Part shown: positions 22,019 through 33,324 of the stretch, one piece after another | How positions within the stretch are numbered: position 1 is the first letter of the stretch | Layout of the letters: every line of letters begins with the position of its first letter | From: Telopea speciosissima | Taxonomy: Eukaryota > Streptophyta > Magnoliopsida > Proteales > Proteaceae | Assembly (NCBI RefSeq): GCF_018873765.1 | Contig: NC_057919.1 | Span: forward strand, 19,260,698-19,324,697 | Length of the DNA: 64,000 nt | Direction: 5' to 3' | Notes under the pieces: model-generated | The model's database searches: none | The model's input: the letters and a program-made list of their open reading frames with translations, nothing else | What the model was told of the DNA's origin: nothing | Made by a program: the position numbers and the translations under genes

Positions 22019-24993
22019 GGCTGCGTTTGGTAACGGTCTGAACAAAGAACGCCAGTTCTTGAATAGAAACATTTTTTTGCGTTCTTGGTCTAGAACGGCG
22101 TTCTGAGACCGAAAATGACCGTTTGGTAACGTTCTCAAGAATGCTGTTTAGACCGAAAATGGTGTTTGGTAAAACCTATTCTTCCAAATTTGATATTAAT
22201 TACAGTAATGTCATTTCCTTCTAAATTATACAAAAAATACTTGTAAAAACCTTTTCTCTCTTACCAACTTTAGCATAAAATTAAAATATTTCATTAACGT
22301 AACCAAAACACTTATAAAAATATGTCAAATTAAAAAAATACCATTAATATTGGGTTCTTGTGTAGATTAGTGCCATAACTGACTATACTATGAACAGTTG
22401 AATAAAAAGGGTCTTGCTGGATTCGAACCACCATCCCCTTGGAATATGCTCATATTCCAAGTGCTCTACCAATTTGAGCTAAAGATCCATTAAGTAAAGA
22501 TCCAAAACAGAAATACAACCAAAAAAGTCACAGTAGCATGAATCTTCACAAGAGAAATGAAATGAGCAAAGGTCTAAAACAGAAATACAGCAAGAGAGTC
22601 GCAATGAAATGAATCTTTGCATGAGAAAGTTAACAAGCAAGATTTCCAAATAGGAATTCAGCAGGTGATTTATGATCTCATCAAAATGGGAAATAAATAG
22701 AGTCAACATAAATGCATCTAACTTGAAAAAAAAAAGGAAAATGAAAATTCAGGAGGGAAGTTATGAATACATCCATTCACAAGAAGGAAAAGAGATCTCA
22801 TCTTCCATATCTTCCCCAAAGCTATGCAGGTTTGAAGGCAGCAATTGTTCAAAGGGAAAGACCCTTGATTGATTTGTTATCATATATAGTTAGGGTAGAG
22901 AGACTAGAAAGGGAGAAAATAAAAAGACCAGCATAACTAGAAAGAGAGAAGGAAAAGAGATGAAACTCCAGATTCCCATCTTCCCTTTGAAAATTTACCT
23001 AGGACTTCAGAGTTCAGACACTCCACATAGAGTGAGTGCACCTTTCACAACATCACAGTCTAATGGATTTCTTCCTCATCATTTCCATCCTCTTCGTGCT
23101 ATTATTGCAACAGCAATGTGAAACATAACTTGGAAGGGACTCAACAGCCCACATCGCAGCCTTATGAAGCCCCATTTGGCAGCCAATAAATGGGTATTGG
23201 GGATTGCTTCGTACCACTACAGCCGATCCTCTAGAAATGGAAAAAAAGATTGTCTTAAAAAACAGGGCATAGCCTGTTTGTGTCAATGACAGTCTTAAGG
23301 GAGCTGAAATTTTGGTTGGGAGGGAGATCCAATGTTCTCTTCCGTATGGCTATGCAAGTTTGCATTTTCCTTCCTAATCTAGCACTTGAAATTTCATATT
23401 CAAAACCCATAGAGGTGTCATTTAGAAAGTCTTGTGACTTCCTAATCTAGCACTGAAATTTCATGTGTAGGTTTGCAAATTCTAGATCACCACTCAGCAA
23501 GCATTTTGCTATTCAGATCCACAGATTGAAGAGCATCATCGATCCAGAAACTTTTTACCATTCAGAATCATCAATTGAATAAGACACAGAAGGAAATGAT
23601 TAATTGCCTACTAGCTTGTGTCTAGGGGGGCTTTGCAACCACAAAACCCTATTTACACAAGTACCAGAAGCCCTCAAAACTTAAGCAAAATAGTGGGGAG
23701 AACGGGAGACATGAACATCCAACGATTACCAAGCTTATAATGTGAACTTGAATCACTTTACTATTTTGTTTAAAAAAGAGGAAAGTTCCTATATAATTTT
23801 CATGTATATAAATGCAAATCCATATTTGTTTTCTTCTCCGTAAACAATCTTTTCATTTACGAAATCAAATCCAAAAAGAGAGAAACATTTTGTCAAGTGT
23901 GTAGCAGGCTTGGTGGTACTGTTCAATAGAATGATACTATCTCGAGATCAACAAAATATAGAATAAACGATGACTGATAAGACTTGCTAAAAATTACTGG
24001 TTTACGAGACACTTTCCAAGACATACTAACAAAACTTGCATTTAGTGTGTTTTACAATTTACCCTCAATTTGGACTGCTAAGAACTTTAGCTTATCGGTC
24101 CATTTCTTCTGCTTGTACTTTACATGGAGGTACTGTCTCCCATAGTAGATTTTCACCCGTCCTATTTAGTAGTGTTAGGAGATATTCTGCAAAATGAATT
24201 TCACCCATCCTATTCAAAGAAACTGGGATATTCTGTGAGATGGATATTCCGTATGACTTTTAATTTTTCAACATATTCAAAACCCAATTGAGTTATCTTT
24301 CTCCATTACACATCCACCTACAAAGAATCACAACCCATCTAGGACACAAAACACCTCAAGGGTTTTGTTAAATAGTGAAATAGAGAAAGAACCCTAAAAA
24401 ATTTGAAGCACGGATTATCTATTCAACAAAGAATCCTAAAATCTTAAACATGAAGAATTACTAAATCAATACATTACACTGAGAGAATGTTACATTATCC
24501 AAAAGCCCTAAAATTGCTCAATTTCTTCTGAAATCCATTCCTTTTGATCCGACTTCTTCGACCTAACAGCAGAGGGTCTACAGCAGGGGAGAGAGAGAGA
24601 GAACGAGACAGAGAGAGGGAGAGAGAGCGAGAGAGAGATGAGATCATGGTTTGTTGTTCTTACCTTGAAGGTCGGATTGCAGGTAGAGGTCTCCTCCTCT
24701 GCTCCTTTTCTTCTCCTTCTCTTCCCCTTCTCTTCCCAACATTTGATCGCAAGGTTGTATCTCCAAACCAAGACCTACACGGGTTTTCACGGGTTTTGGT
24801 AGTCGTTCTCGTTCTTTACAGACCGTCTCAGAGACAATCTGTAAAGAACGTTCTTTTGGCAAAGATTCTTTCCGGTTCGTTCTAAAAGAACATAAAAACG
24901 AACCGGTAACCCAAACAAATTTTCATGTTTTTTTGTTATTAAAGAATGGAAGAACGGCAAAGAACAGTGTTCAGACCGTTACCAAACGCAACC
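22019..24993. mobile_element. PIF/Harbinger-like non-autonomous element, 2975 bp
   Basis: Ends GGCTGCGTTTGGTAACGG and, read from the other side, GGTTGCGTTTGGTAACGG, both continuing TCTGAACA (25 of 26 bases identical). They are flanked by the 3-bp duplication TTA (22016-22018 and 24994-24996), diagnostic of PIF/Harbinger. I see no DDE transposase or Myb-like frame inside. Contents are a tRNA-like sequence (22409-22488), about 72-bp imperfect direct repeats (about 22495-22650), a GA tract (24590-24640) and a hairpin (24806-24851). Confidence 0.8.
22409..22488 (-). pseudogene. tRNA-like sequence inside the Harbinger-like element
   Basis: On the minus strand an 80-nt segment has a 7-bp acceptor stem (GGATCTT with AAGACCC, one mismatch) and a D arm GCTC...GAGC with TTGGTA. 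It also has a T arm with the canonical GGTTCGAATCC (one stem mismatch). The anticodon arm is abnormal: CTTGGAATATG-AG-CATATTCCAAG forms an uninterrupted 11-bp hairpin, so no normal 7-base loop or anticodon can be read. Most likely a tRNA pseudogene or tRNA-derived module. Confidence 0.6.
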
Positions 24994-25958
24994 TTATAAG
25001 CTGACCTTCCAAAAAAATTTTAATTTCTTGACCAAAAATCTATTTGTTGATTATTTCATAAAATCGAATCCGAAATTGATATAGAAATCATACCAAATCT
25101 AAGTTTACGTGCTACCTTGTCTGTCACTGTTCCTAGAAAAAAATTATTCACTCTACGTAGCAACTCCAAAGGAATTTCTGTTGGGGTCACTCTAATGCTA
25201 GAGCCCAAGTTCAGATTATTGAATGGTCGATCTAAGCTTTGTTTATCATGAAAGATAAAAGGAGGGATGAAGAGTTTAATGTTAGCTTTGATTTCTACGA
25301 CAGGTGGGAGACTTCTGGAAAAATCAATCAGGTTCTCATGTGTGAAATGATGGATTGCACTGTAAATGGATCCTTCTATTTGTCATTATAGAGAGTGAAG
25401 TAGTTCGATTCACTATCTTTTTATATACTCAATTAAATCGTTTGTTTTGATTAATTGAAGTGAAGGACTAAAATTTGTAAATTCACCTCTAATGACATCT
25501 TGTAGGGAGAACTCTACATCTCTCTTCCACTTTATCCTCTCCAGAGCACCCCACCCCCCAATCCTTACCCGGTTTCTTGACTGGAAATGATCTTGTAAAG
25601 TCCATAGATCTTAACAACCTGGGTAGGAAGTGGAGAGGCCTTGTTAAAACCCTTCCTTAATAGTCAATATCCCCAATAGGAGAAAGAAAAACTAGGCATC
25701 ACAACAAGCTTGGTGGAAAATGATTCCTTACATAGCACCACGATGGGGGCGGCGACTGATGGTGGTGCGGGTGGTCTGAAGGTTTCACAAAAGAGGGAGG
25801 GGATGCAGCTCCCAATATGATTGCTCTGAAACAAAGTCGATGCTAGGCAAGCAAAGAGAGAGAGAGAGAGAGAGAGAGAACATGGCTATGGACATGGGAT
25901 CTCAACCATTATTGGCTCTGGCTACAAACGATCACAAACGAAATCAGGTTTATTGGCC
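24994..25958. other. Intergenic, no gene seen
   Basis: No supported gene. A (GA)n tract lies at about 25856-25880. Confidence 0.4.
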
Positions 25959-26103
25959 CATGTCCTTGCCTGGCCCAGTTCCCCAGTCCCCCTAATAGGA
26001 GGTGGCGGACCTCACCTGGACAGATTGTTCGAGCAGGAATAGGGTGGTCATTCCAGCCCCCATGTTAGAGGAACTGGGGAATTAGGCTGGACAGGGAATT
26101 GGA
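25959..26103. mobile_element. Palindromic miniature element, GTTCGGGCAGG family, copy 2
   Basis: Arms CCTGGCCCAGTTCCCCAGTC and its near-complement on the right surround a centre, GATTGTTCGAGCAGGA, matching the 19803 and 48418 copies. The right end (GGAGGGGATAAAGATCC) also matches the end of the 48418 copy. Confidence 0.6.
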
Positions 26104-26109
26104 GGGGAT

Positions 26110-27005
26110 AAAGATCCTATTGTACCATGGCAACCAAAGAGGGAGATCCTAGAGCAGGAGAGAGAGAGAAAGGGAGAGAGAGAGGAACAGAAGTTGAGAT
26201 AGAAGGGGTAAGAAAATCATAGTGAAGTGACAAGAAAGAAAACCCTTATTTTTTGTTTTAATTTGTTTAAAAATGATATCAGAACTTTGACAACTCTAAC
26301 AGCTAACGTCTTCAAGTCATGGTGGTCAGTTACCCTCATTGTTGCATTGAACTTTGGAAACATGTATTTAGATAATAATTCCTAAATTTTATGGGTCAAT
26401 ACACACCCGACCCACACACCGTTTAACTAAGTATGATCCGGACCCTAGTAGTGGTTGCCTTCCACTCCAAGACTCCAGTAATAAAAGATGGGTTCCCTTG
26501 AGAAATAATCCGTCCCAGGCACATTTACAAGTGAAGCCCCTAATTATACGCTAGCTCTACGCTTCACAAAGAATGGTGGGATCGCTCCAATGTCTCCACC
26601 AAGATAAATGTGACCGGTTACCTTTGGGGGCATTCTTTATCAAAGAAGGCGATAAATATATTGACTCCATTAAAGATAGATTTTGATAAGGAATGCATCA
26701 AGGTTTTGATCGCCTCTCGTTAAGGCCACCAATTTATTTATCGCCTGCTTTGATAAAGAATGCTCCAAGTCTCAACTACATTGGTTTCTTTTGCCTTGAA
26801 TTCTTTAAATCTCAAGCAGTCAAGATTTTAATACTCGGAATCGGTCAAAGAGGATTTTGATCCAAATCGATCTGAATTGATTTAGCAAGTGGGAATCGGC
26901 CTATGAATCGATCCGATTCATAATGAATAATAAAAAAAATGACTAGGAATCAATCGATTCGTATCCAATTCGACTGATTCGCTTCCATTTCATAAAGAAA
27001 CTATT
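26110..27005. repeat. Partial fourth copy of the MAPKKK 3'-flank repeat (unit D)
   Basis: It shares AACCAAAGAGGGAGATCCTAG with units A/C, then AGTATGATCCGGACCCTAGT, AATAAAAGATGGGTT and the TTTATCGCC foldback that follow in those units. It is separated from unit C by the Harbinger-like element and about 1 kb of other DNA. Confidence 0.65.
26627..26766. repeat. Foldback with 35-bp arms in unit D
   Basis: GCATTCTTTATCAAAGAAGG and its continuation pair with TTTATCGCCTGCTTTGATAA...GAATGC. Eroded versions occur in units A (16216-16305) and C (20940-21075). Confidence 0.6.
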
Positions 27006-27179
27006 AGGAGCGGTGGATAATAAGGTAACTCAAGAATGCAGTGCAGGTTATGATGCAGAGGAATCAACAGGTAACTCTAAGCCCTTCCTCCTTCAGTTTT
27101 TGAATACCTTATCTCTACATGAGCCTTTTACCAAAAAATAAAAATCTCTACATGAGCCCTTTTTTTTATGGGTAAAGTA

Positions 27180-28866
27180 CACGTACCCCCTGTAATGCAC
27201 CAAATATTCCTCGTACCCCCCTAAGCGGTTCAATATTCCATGTATCACCCTTCAATATTCCACGTACCACTGTTGCTTTACACCCCAAATGCCAGATCGG
27301 TCCACAATCCGTTAAATACAACCAATAGATGCAAAAATTTTGACAATTTTACCTTTTGCCTCATTTTCTTAAATCTGAAAAGACTTAATTATCCTCACTT
27401 ATTTGTTGTTCTAAACTAATTGAAAATGATCATTTTACCTTTCGTTTTAGTTTTATAAATGAAAAGACCTAATTGCCTTCATTTATGTATTATCCTAACC
27501 TAATTTGAAAAGACTATTTTACCCCTAAATATTTGTCTGTCGTGCAGTAAAAAGGAAGAGAAGTGTGAACAGAAAAAAGAAAAATACCGATAATATGGTG
27601 ATGCTGGATCTTGGGGACTTCAAAGTGCTATAACTGCTATCGGAAACAGATGAGCTGGAAGCAGCAGCAGACTGTTTGTTCTCAAGACAATACTGCTCGA
27701 TTTTCATCTCAGCCATATCCTTCTACTATTGTCTCCAAAACGCAGCATCCTAAGAATGAAGAGAACCAACAGGAACCCATTTAAAAAAGACCAATCAAGA
27801 TTAAAAACTAATGGAATAACCATGAACATAGAACCCTAAAACCAGAACTTCTAACACTAATAATCCAATCACAAAGAAATCCCATAATTCCCAAATTTCA
27901 ACCGTCAAATAAGATATAGAACATAGATCTCGTGACCAAAAGGAATATTAAACAAACTAACAGATACAACCAGAGACTACAGATACAGAATTCTAGGGCT
28001 TCAGATCAAGAGAAACCAGAAGAACTAGCAGTGATGGATACGAATCAGTGGCACAACAATTCAGGAAAATTGAGGTGAAATTATCCAAAACGAATAAAAT
28101 GTAATCAAGAAATAGGAGAGTAAACTACCTCTTGCTGCAGAGAAATGGCTGGAATCAAGTCGGAAGGTCGTCTGAAGAGGACGGGGTGCGAACCCTTGGG
28201 GCTAAGAAAAACTCTGAAAAGCTTTTCTTTGTTTCAAAAAACCTCGCCCGTTGAAAGCAAGACAGGTCGAAGAGCATATTGGGTGAGATCCTTCCCACCA
28301 GAAAACTTATCCCCGCCGCTGGCTTCCGATACTCCATCTTCACCGACCATTTCGATACTCGATTTCTTCTCCGCAACAATGATAGCCCTTTTCCTCGCAT
28401 TTGTCTTACAACCCAAAGCCAATGTGCGATGGTGGTTGTGGTGGGTATGTAAAAGAAGATGATGATTTGGGGAAGATGAGGGAATTTTGGGATTTTTAGA
28501 AATAAATATTTAGGGGTAGAATAGTATTTTCAAATTAGATTAGGGTAATACATAAATAAGGGTAATTAGGTCTTTTCATTTATAAAATTAAAATAAAAGA
28601 TAAAATGGTCATTTTCAATTAGTTTAGGGCAACAAATAAATGAGGGTAATTAAGTCTTTTCAAATTTAAGAAAATGGAATAAGGGGTAAAATGATCAAAA
28701 TTTTGATATCTAACAATGGTATTTAATAGATTGGACCTATCTGGCATTTGGGGTGTAAAACAGAAGATCTACGTGAAATATTGAAAGGTGGTATGTGGAA
28801 TATTGAGTCGCCTAGGGGGTTACAAGGAATATTGGGTGCATTATAGGGGGTACATGTACTTTACCC
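27180..28866. mobile_element. Mutator-like element with long TIRs and exon-like insert, 1687 bp
   Basis: Ends GGGTAAAGTACACGTACCCC and its complement GGGGTACATGTACTTTACCC begin about 360-bp imperfect inverted repeats. A 9-bp duplication TTTTTTTAT flanks it (27171-27179 and 28867-28875), as expected for Mutator. No transposase was seen. The interior (27590-28480) is higher in GC. Read on the minus strand it has two exon-like blocks with splice-like sites (AAGAG|GTAGTTTACT near 28130; TTCTTAG|GATGCTGCG near 27750), suggesting captured host sequence. Confidence 0.85.
27590..28480 (-). pseudogene. Possible captured gene fragment inside the Mutator-like element
   Basis: Upstream block (28422-28130): an open stretch reading ALGCKTNARKRAIIVAEKKS, ending at a GT donor-like site. 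Downstream block (27755-27590): after an AG acceptor, contains MAEMKIEQYCLENKQSAAAS and SYSTLKSPRSS. The joined frame contains stops, so it is not an intact gene. I do not recognise the parent gene. Confidence 0.45.
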
Positions 28867-28875
28867 TTTTTTTAT

Positions 28876-30353
28876 CTCATATTGTTTTCTCATGCATAAA
28901 TTATAGTTTTATGGTCTTTGGTTGAACCGGTGAATTTAGGTAAATGTGCTTTGGGTTATATATTCCAAATGTTAAGAATAGATCATTATAAAATGATACA
29001 TATCTTCGAAAATGTGTATGCATGTGAATAGGTCCAAATCACTCTCCTTATTGGATTCCTAAGTCTGAAAATCTCTCATTAGATTTGAAATCATGTTAAT
29101 GATGCTTAAATGTCTTCCAAGTTCCAATCACAATTTTGTCTTCCAATTTATGATTTTGTAATATACTCATGAAAATTAATATAGTTTTTTGGTCTATGAA
29201 GCTAGTTGTGCTCACCCTTATTATTGTAGAATATTTTTTAGATTAATGACTAGAGCTCCTAGGAGTGATTAGATCTTTTGGGATAAAACTTTGTGTGGAG
29301 GCTTTTTGGGAGTGAGCATCTGAGATAAAAACTTAAATTTTTGACAATCTGGTTTATATTTGAAGGTAGTAATTTTATATATTAAAGAATGATTGTGTAA
29401 CTTAACCTAGCTTGAAAGGAATTCTTTAGATTCTAGATGAATTGTTTAATTTTCACCTTTTCCGTTATAGATTGTTTAGTGTGTCACACTAGCAGTTTTA
29501 TACCTTTCTTAAGTGTTGGGGTGTGACACCATATATTGTGTACTATCCCATTTTCTTGATTTTTCAATGCCCTATGTTGCCACTTTACAAAATTTGTTTT
29601 GGCTAAAACTGGACATGCGAGTAGGGACCTAGTGAGCTACAGATCCACAAATTTTGGTTCCATTGGATCATGCCACATGGTAAAACAAGTGACCGTGAAA
29701 AAAACGTGAAGGTCCCTTCTGCTCACATATATAGGTACATAGATATTTTTTTGGTAAAAATAAGTACATAGATATTGGGCAAATCTGTTTTGAACAACTC
29801 ATTCAAATAAGCTAATTAGGACGACCTAAGTAAGGTTAGAATTACACGGATAACAAAGTTATACAATATGCGTGGACATACATGGAGGGTAATTGATTGA
29901 ATTTCCAATTTTACCCGTGGTTAATCCTTAATGTGTACAACTAATCTATTGGTCAATTAGCTAACAAACATCGTGACTCATTGTGAAAATGAGCTTTTCC
30001 CATATATTAAGGGAAGCACATAGCACATGCCCTCTTATGCTCTCTCTTCTACCTGATACTCTGTGATACTCTCTCTCCCTTTTGACTATGTGGAACCCTT
30101 ATAAGAATCGTGAGAAATTCTCATGCGTCCATTGGCTTAGCATGAGAAATACTCGTTCACGGTGTTTAAATCCCTCCCCTTTAGATTTTAGGTACAAATT
30201 TCAATGTACTCATACGATGTTACGGTGTCAATTGGCCAGAATTCATAATTGAGGGGTTTCTTTAAGGTTTCAAGTGATCATAAAAGAAGATCGTAAATGA
30301 AAATGACAACCAGAGATTGAGTAGATGACTGATTTAGGGTTTTCATAGTTTAA
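28876..30353. other. Intergenic, no gene seen
   Basis: AT-rich sequence without a bounded element or conserved frame. Confidence 0.4.
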
Positions 30354-30477
30354 GGCCTGTTTGGTATGTATTCTCAAAACAGATTTTTTGGTCTAGAACG
30401 TATCTTTTCTATTTTTTTCATTTCACAATGAATTCTATATTTAGAATCTATTCCAAAAATTCATATCAAACACAACC
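30354..30477. mobile_element. Tourist-like (PIF/Harbinger) miniature element, 124 bp
   Basis: Ends GGCCTGTTTGGTATG and CATATCAAACACAACC, flanked by a TAA duplication (30351-30353 and 30478-30480). The interior GGTCTAGAACG resembles subterminal sequence of the 22019 element (TTGGTCTAGAACGGC). Similar small direct repeats (GTAAATGAAGATGACCA-like) lie on both sides. Confidence 0.75.
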
Positions 30478-30480
30478 TAA

Positions 30481-31653
30481 GGGTTAAAAAGATGATTGTA
30501 AATGAAGATGACCATCAAAGATGGAGCATACCAAGAGTAACTGGAGATGACCATCAGAGATGGTGCATATATTGACTGATTCCTCAGTTTGACAAAAGGT
30601 TTGAGTTGATAATTGGAGAGGAAGAAGATGATGGATTCAGTTTGTTTTGACCCAGATTTTAAAAACAGGCAAATCAGATCGGGTATCACCCGATTCATAT
30701 TGAAGATGGCCAGCAATTTCTACTGATTCGATACGGCCGATTTCTGGATAATAACACCTTAATCATTGAAATATTCCTCAAATCTGCTGATTCTAGAGCT
30801 TTTTCTGATCGATTCAAATCATTTCCGATCTGAATCAATCGGAATCGGCACAGACCGCTTCCACCTCCAATTTTAACCAAATGACCAACTTTGCCCCTTA
30901 CTTATAAGTAACACATTAAATACATATAATCATAGATTCATAGATGGAGTTTACAATAATCGAACTTCACCTATAGAAAGTGTCTTCCAAACAAGCAACA
31001 ACAACCCCCCCCCCCCCCCAAATTAAATAATTTAGGCATGAATTTATATATAATCAGATCCCTAAGCCCACAAAAAAAAAAAGAAAAGAGTATCCACTAA
31101 AGCCAAAGAAAAGATAAAAAAACAAATAAAGCCCACAAGGTGGTCCAGGTCGAACCTTCGTTGCCCACATGGGGAGAAGACAGACTTTAGAAAGTTTTAA
31201 GATCCACCAGGAGGCAAAAACAAAATCTAACAAACCCAACCCACCAAGGGCCCAGTTTCATTTGATTTATTAATTTTCACTTTTAAATTAATTAAAAAAA
31301 AAAACACATATCACGCCAACGGAATCTGAAGCTCAGAAGCTGTCTTCACTCTTTCGGGCAAATCGGGCAACCAAAACCGCACGTCACGCAACACCTTCTC
31401 TTCTCTTACAGCCGTAAAGCTGCCCGTATAGCTGTCTCCAGCCTCCACTTCACCCACTGTAATTAAAACAAAACAAAGCAAAACAACAAAGGAACTGAAA
31501 TTTAGGAAATCGATTCCTTCCTCTCATCGTTTCCAATAATTTAATTTCTTGTCGTTCTGGTGATCTGCTATTCTAAGAAAACAACTGTGATCCATCTGTT
31601 GATGTTGGAGTGTTGTTTATTCGATTCTTCAAACTCTGAACAGAACAACAAAT
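30481..31653. other. 3' flank of the CC1-like gene, no other gene
   Basis: It contains a degenerate GATTCGG/AATCGG repeat (about 30650-30875), a poly-C tract (about 31003-31019) and C/T-rich sequence near 31360-31460. No gene was found. Confidence 0.4.
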
Positions 31654-32826
31654 CTAATCGTATGTGCAGGAGTTCTTGAGCGAAAGAGCAACATTGATCT
31701 TCTTGGGGTCAAAGACGATTGAGCAATCGATGTTTTTAAAGAACTTTGGTTTAACTAACTTGCCCAGAACGTAAGCTCTTGAACGGACCATGAAATCCAG
31801 TTTCAGATGCACCGGCGCCGTCAGGTTTCCCCCGGAACTGCTCAGACTCGCACCAGCTCCATACATAGGGATCTTGTTTCCGGACACTACCACTGCCACC
31901 GTTCTTTGGCTTTTCCTTGATTGATAGAACCTGTTCACCTGCAATTTTACCCAATTGACCCAAAAAAGATAAATTTCAGAATATAGATTGTAAATTATGA
32001 ACAAAATTAGTGTCTACTTTGATAAGGAATGGTTGCTTACGGATCCAGTGCCGACGGTGAGATGGGAGTAGCTGAGATCGAGAGGGGTTGATGTCACATG
32101 GACTCCGAAAAACGTCGCAGTGTTGCGGTACGTAAACTTGACAGTGGAATTCATAGAGCTCATCTCGGTTGCTACTCCAGTTGAATCAGCTCCAGCTGAA
32201 AGCGAGAAGTGCTCGAATGTGATGCTCTGCAAAATTAATCAATCACCAATTCCACTCATTTCACAGAAATGTTACCCTTACTTCGCAGGAAAAAAAAGAA
32301 AGAAGAAATTGAAGATAAGGGTTTAGAAAGGAATTCAGTTTTCTACCTTGATGTTGATTTGGGGTTTCTGAGGACGACTAGCTCCCCATAAAATCAAAGA
32401 GAAAAAGGAGAAAAGAAAGATGAATCCAACAACAAAGGCAAGAAGATAACATCGACGAGGGAGTCCTTTCTCAGTGTCTTCAGCGTTGAGAAGACCCTCT
32501 TCTTCGATGACAGGTTCCTTCCAAGGCTTTTGACCCTTTCGACCGCCTCCATTGGGTAAGATCTTGCGAGAACCTGGCTTGAGAGAACCGGAAAAGCGGC
32601 TAGTGGAAGACTCACGAGAGTGGCGGCCCACGGAAGAGTGGGAGTGAGGAGGTGAACCCATGGGGCTGAGCACCGGCGTTGAATGGAAGGATGTGGTGGT
32701 TTTCTCCCCATCGTGTGAATCTCGTGATGGGCTCTGCACATAGTACACCGGTCGTCCTCGAGGTGGTGACCTCGTTGGCGACGATGCCGCCAAGCTTGTC
32801 ACCTCTGAATCCGTCTTTGCGTGCAT
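31654..32826 (-). CDS. Companion of cellulose synthase (CC1/CC2)-like LEA_2-domain membrane protein
   Basis: Three exons on the minus strand: 32826-32347, 32226-32041 and 31938-31654, all with GT-AG introns in phase 0, giving 316 residues. The N-terminus MHAKTDSEVTSLAASSP and the motif VQSPSRDSHDGEK match Arabidopsis At1g45688/At5g42860. Those are the companions of cellulose synthase, which link cellulose synthase complexes to cortical microtubules and support cellulose synthesis under salt stress. Layout: a basic, Ser/Pro-rich cytosolic region (1-124), one membrane helix (about 126-148, starting CYLLAFVV), and an extracytoplasmic LEA_2/NHL domain (about 160-310) with SITFEHF, TFFGVHVTS, FYQSRKSQRT and RSRAYVLGKLV. 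The ATG at 32826 is chosen by homology; an in-frame GTG lies 15 bases upstream. The loop after the YGAG motif appears shorter than the Pro-rich loop of Arabidopsis CC1. Confidence 0.93.
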
Positions 32827-33324
32827 TTCTGCTCTTTTCACTTGCCGATTCTCTCTCTAGACCCACAAACCAAACACAAAAGTGACAAAAACACTGTTGT
32901 TGAAAGAGATCTAAATCAAATCTTACATTTGCTTTCCACCCTCTTCCCCTCTTTTTCCTCTCCTCAGGTTACTCAACTCTCAAGAGAAAATCACGCAATA
33001 TATCACTCTTTTTGAATCTCCGTGCTTTGAACTCTGAAAGGGAAGAAGAAGAAGAAGAAACCTTTGGGCTTTGGCTTCTAAACTCTCATCAGGTCTCAAG
33101 TCTCTTATTAAAAGTCCAATAAGGAGTTAAAGAACCGCCATTATGATAATCTCCCAGTGGATTTACTTCCATAGTTCACACTCTCTTTTATTGTTCAAGC
33201 AATCAAAGCTGTCAACAGTTTTGATAGGGCCAAAAGGTTTATGGCCACGCAGTTACGGACGTCACTTGCTACGAATCCAACGGCTGAGATTTTTGCCTTG
33301 TTCGCTATGGCCATTCACTGCATC

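Noticed and set aside
22409..22488. Functional tRNA gene
   Set aside because: No normal anticodon loop, mismatches in the acceptor and T stems, and location inside a transposon.
24544..24885. 113-codon frame with Arg-Glu repeats
   Set aside because: Produced by a (GA)n tract near the end of the Harbinger-like element.
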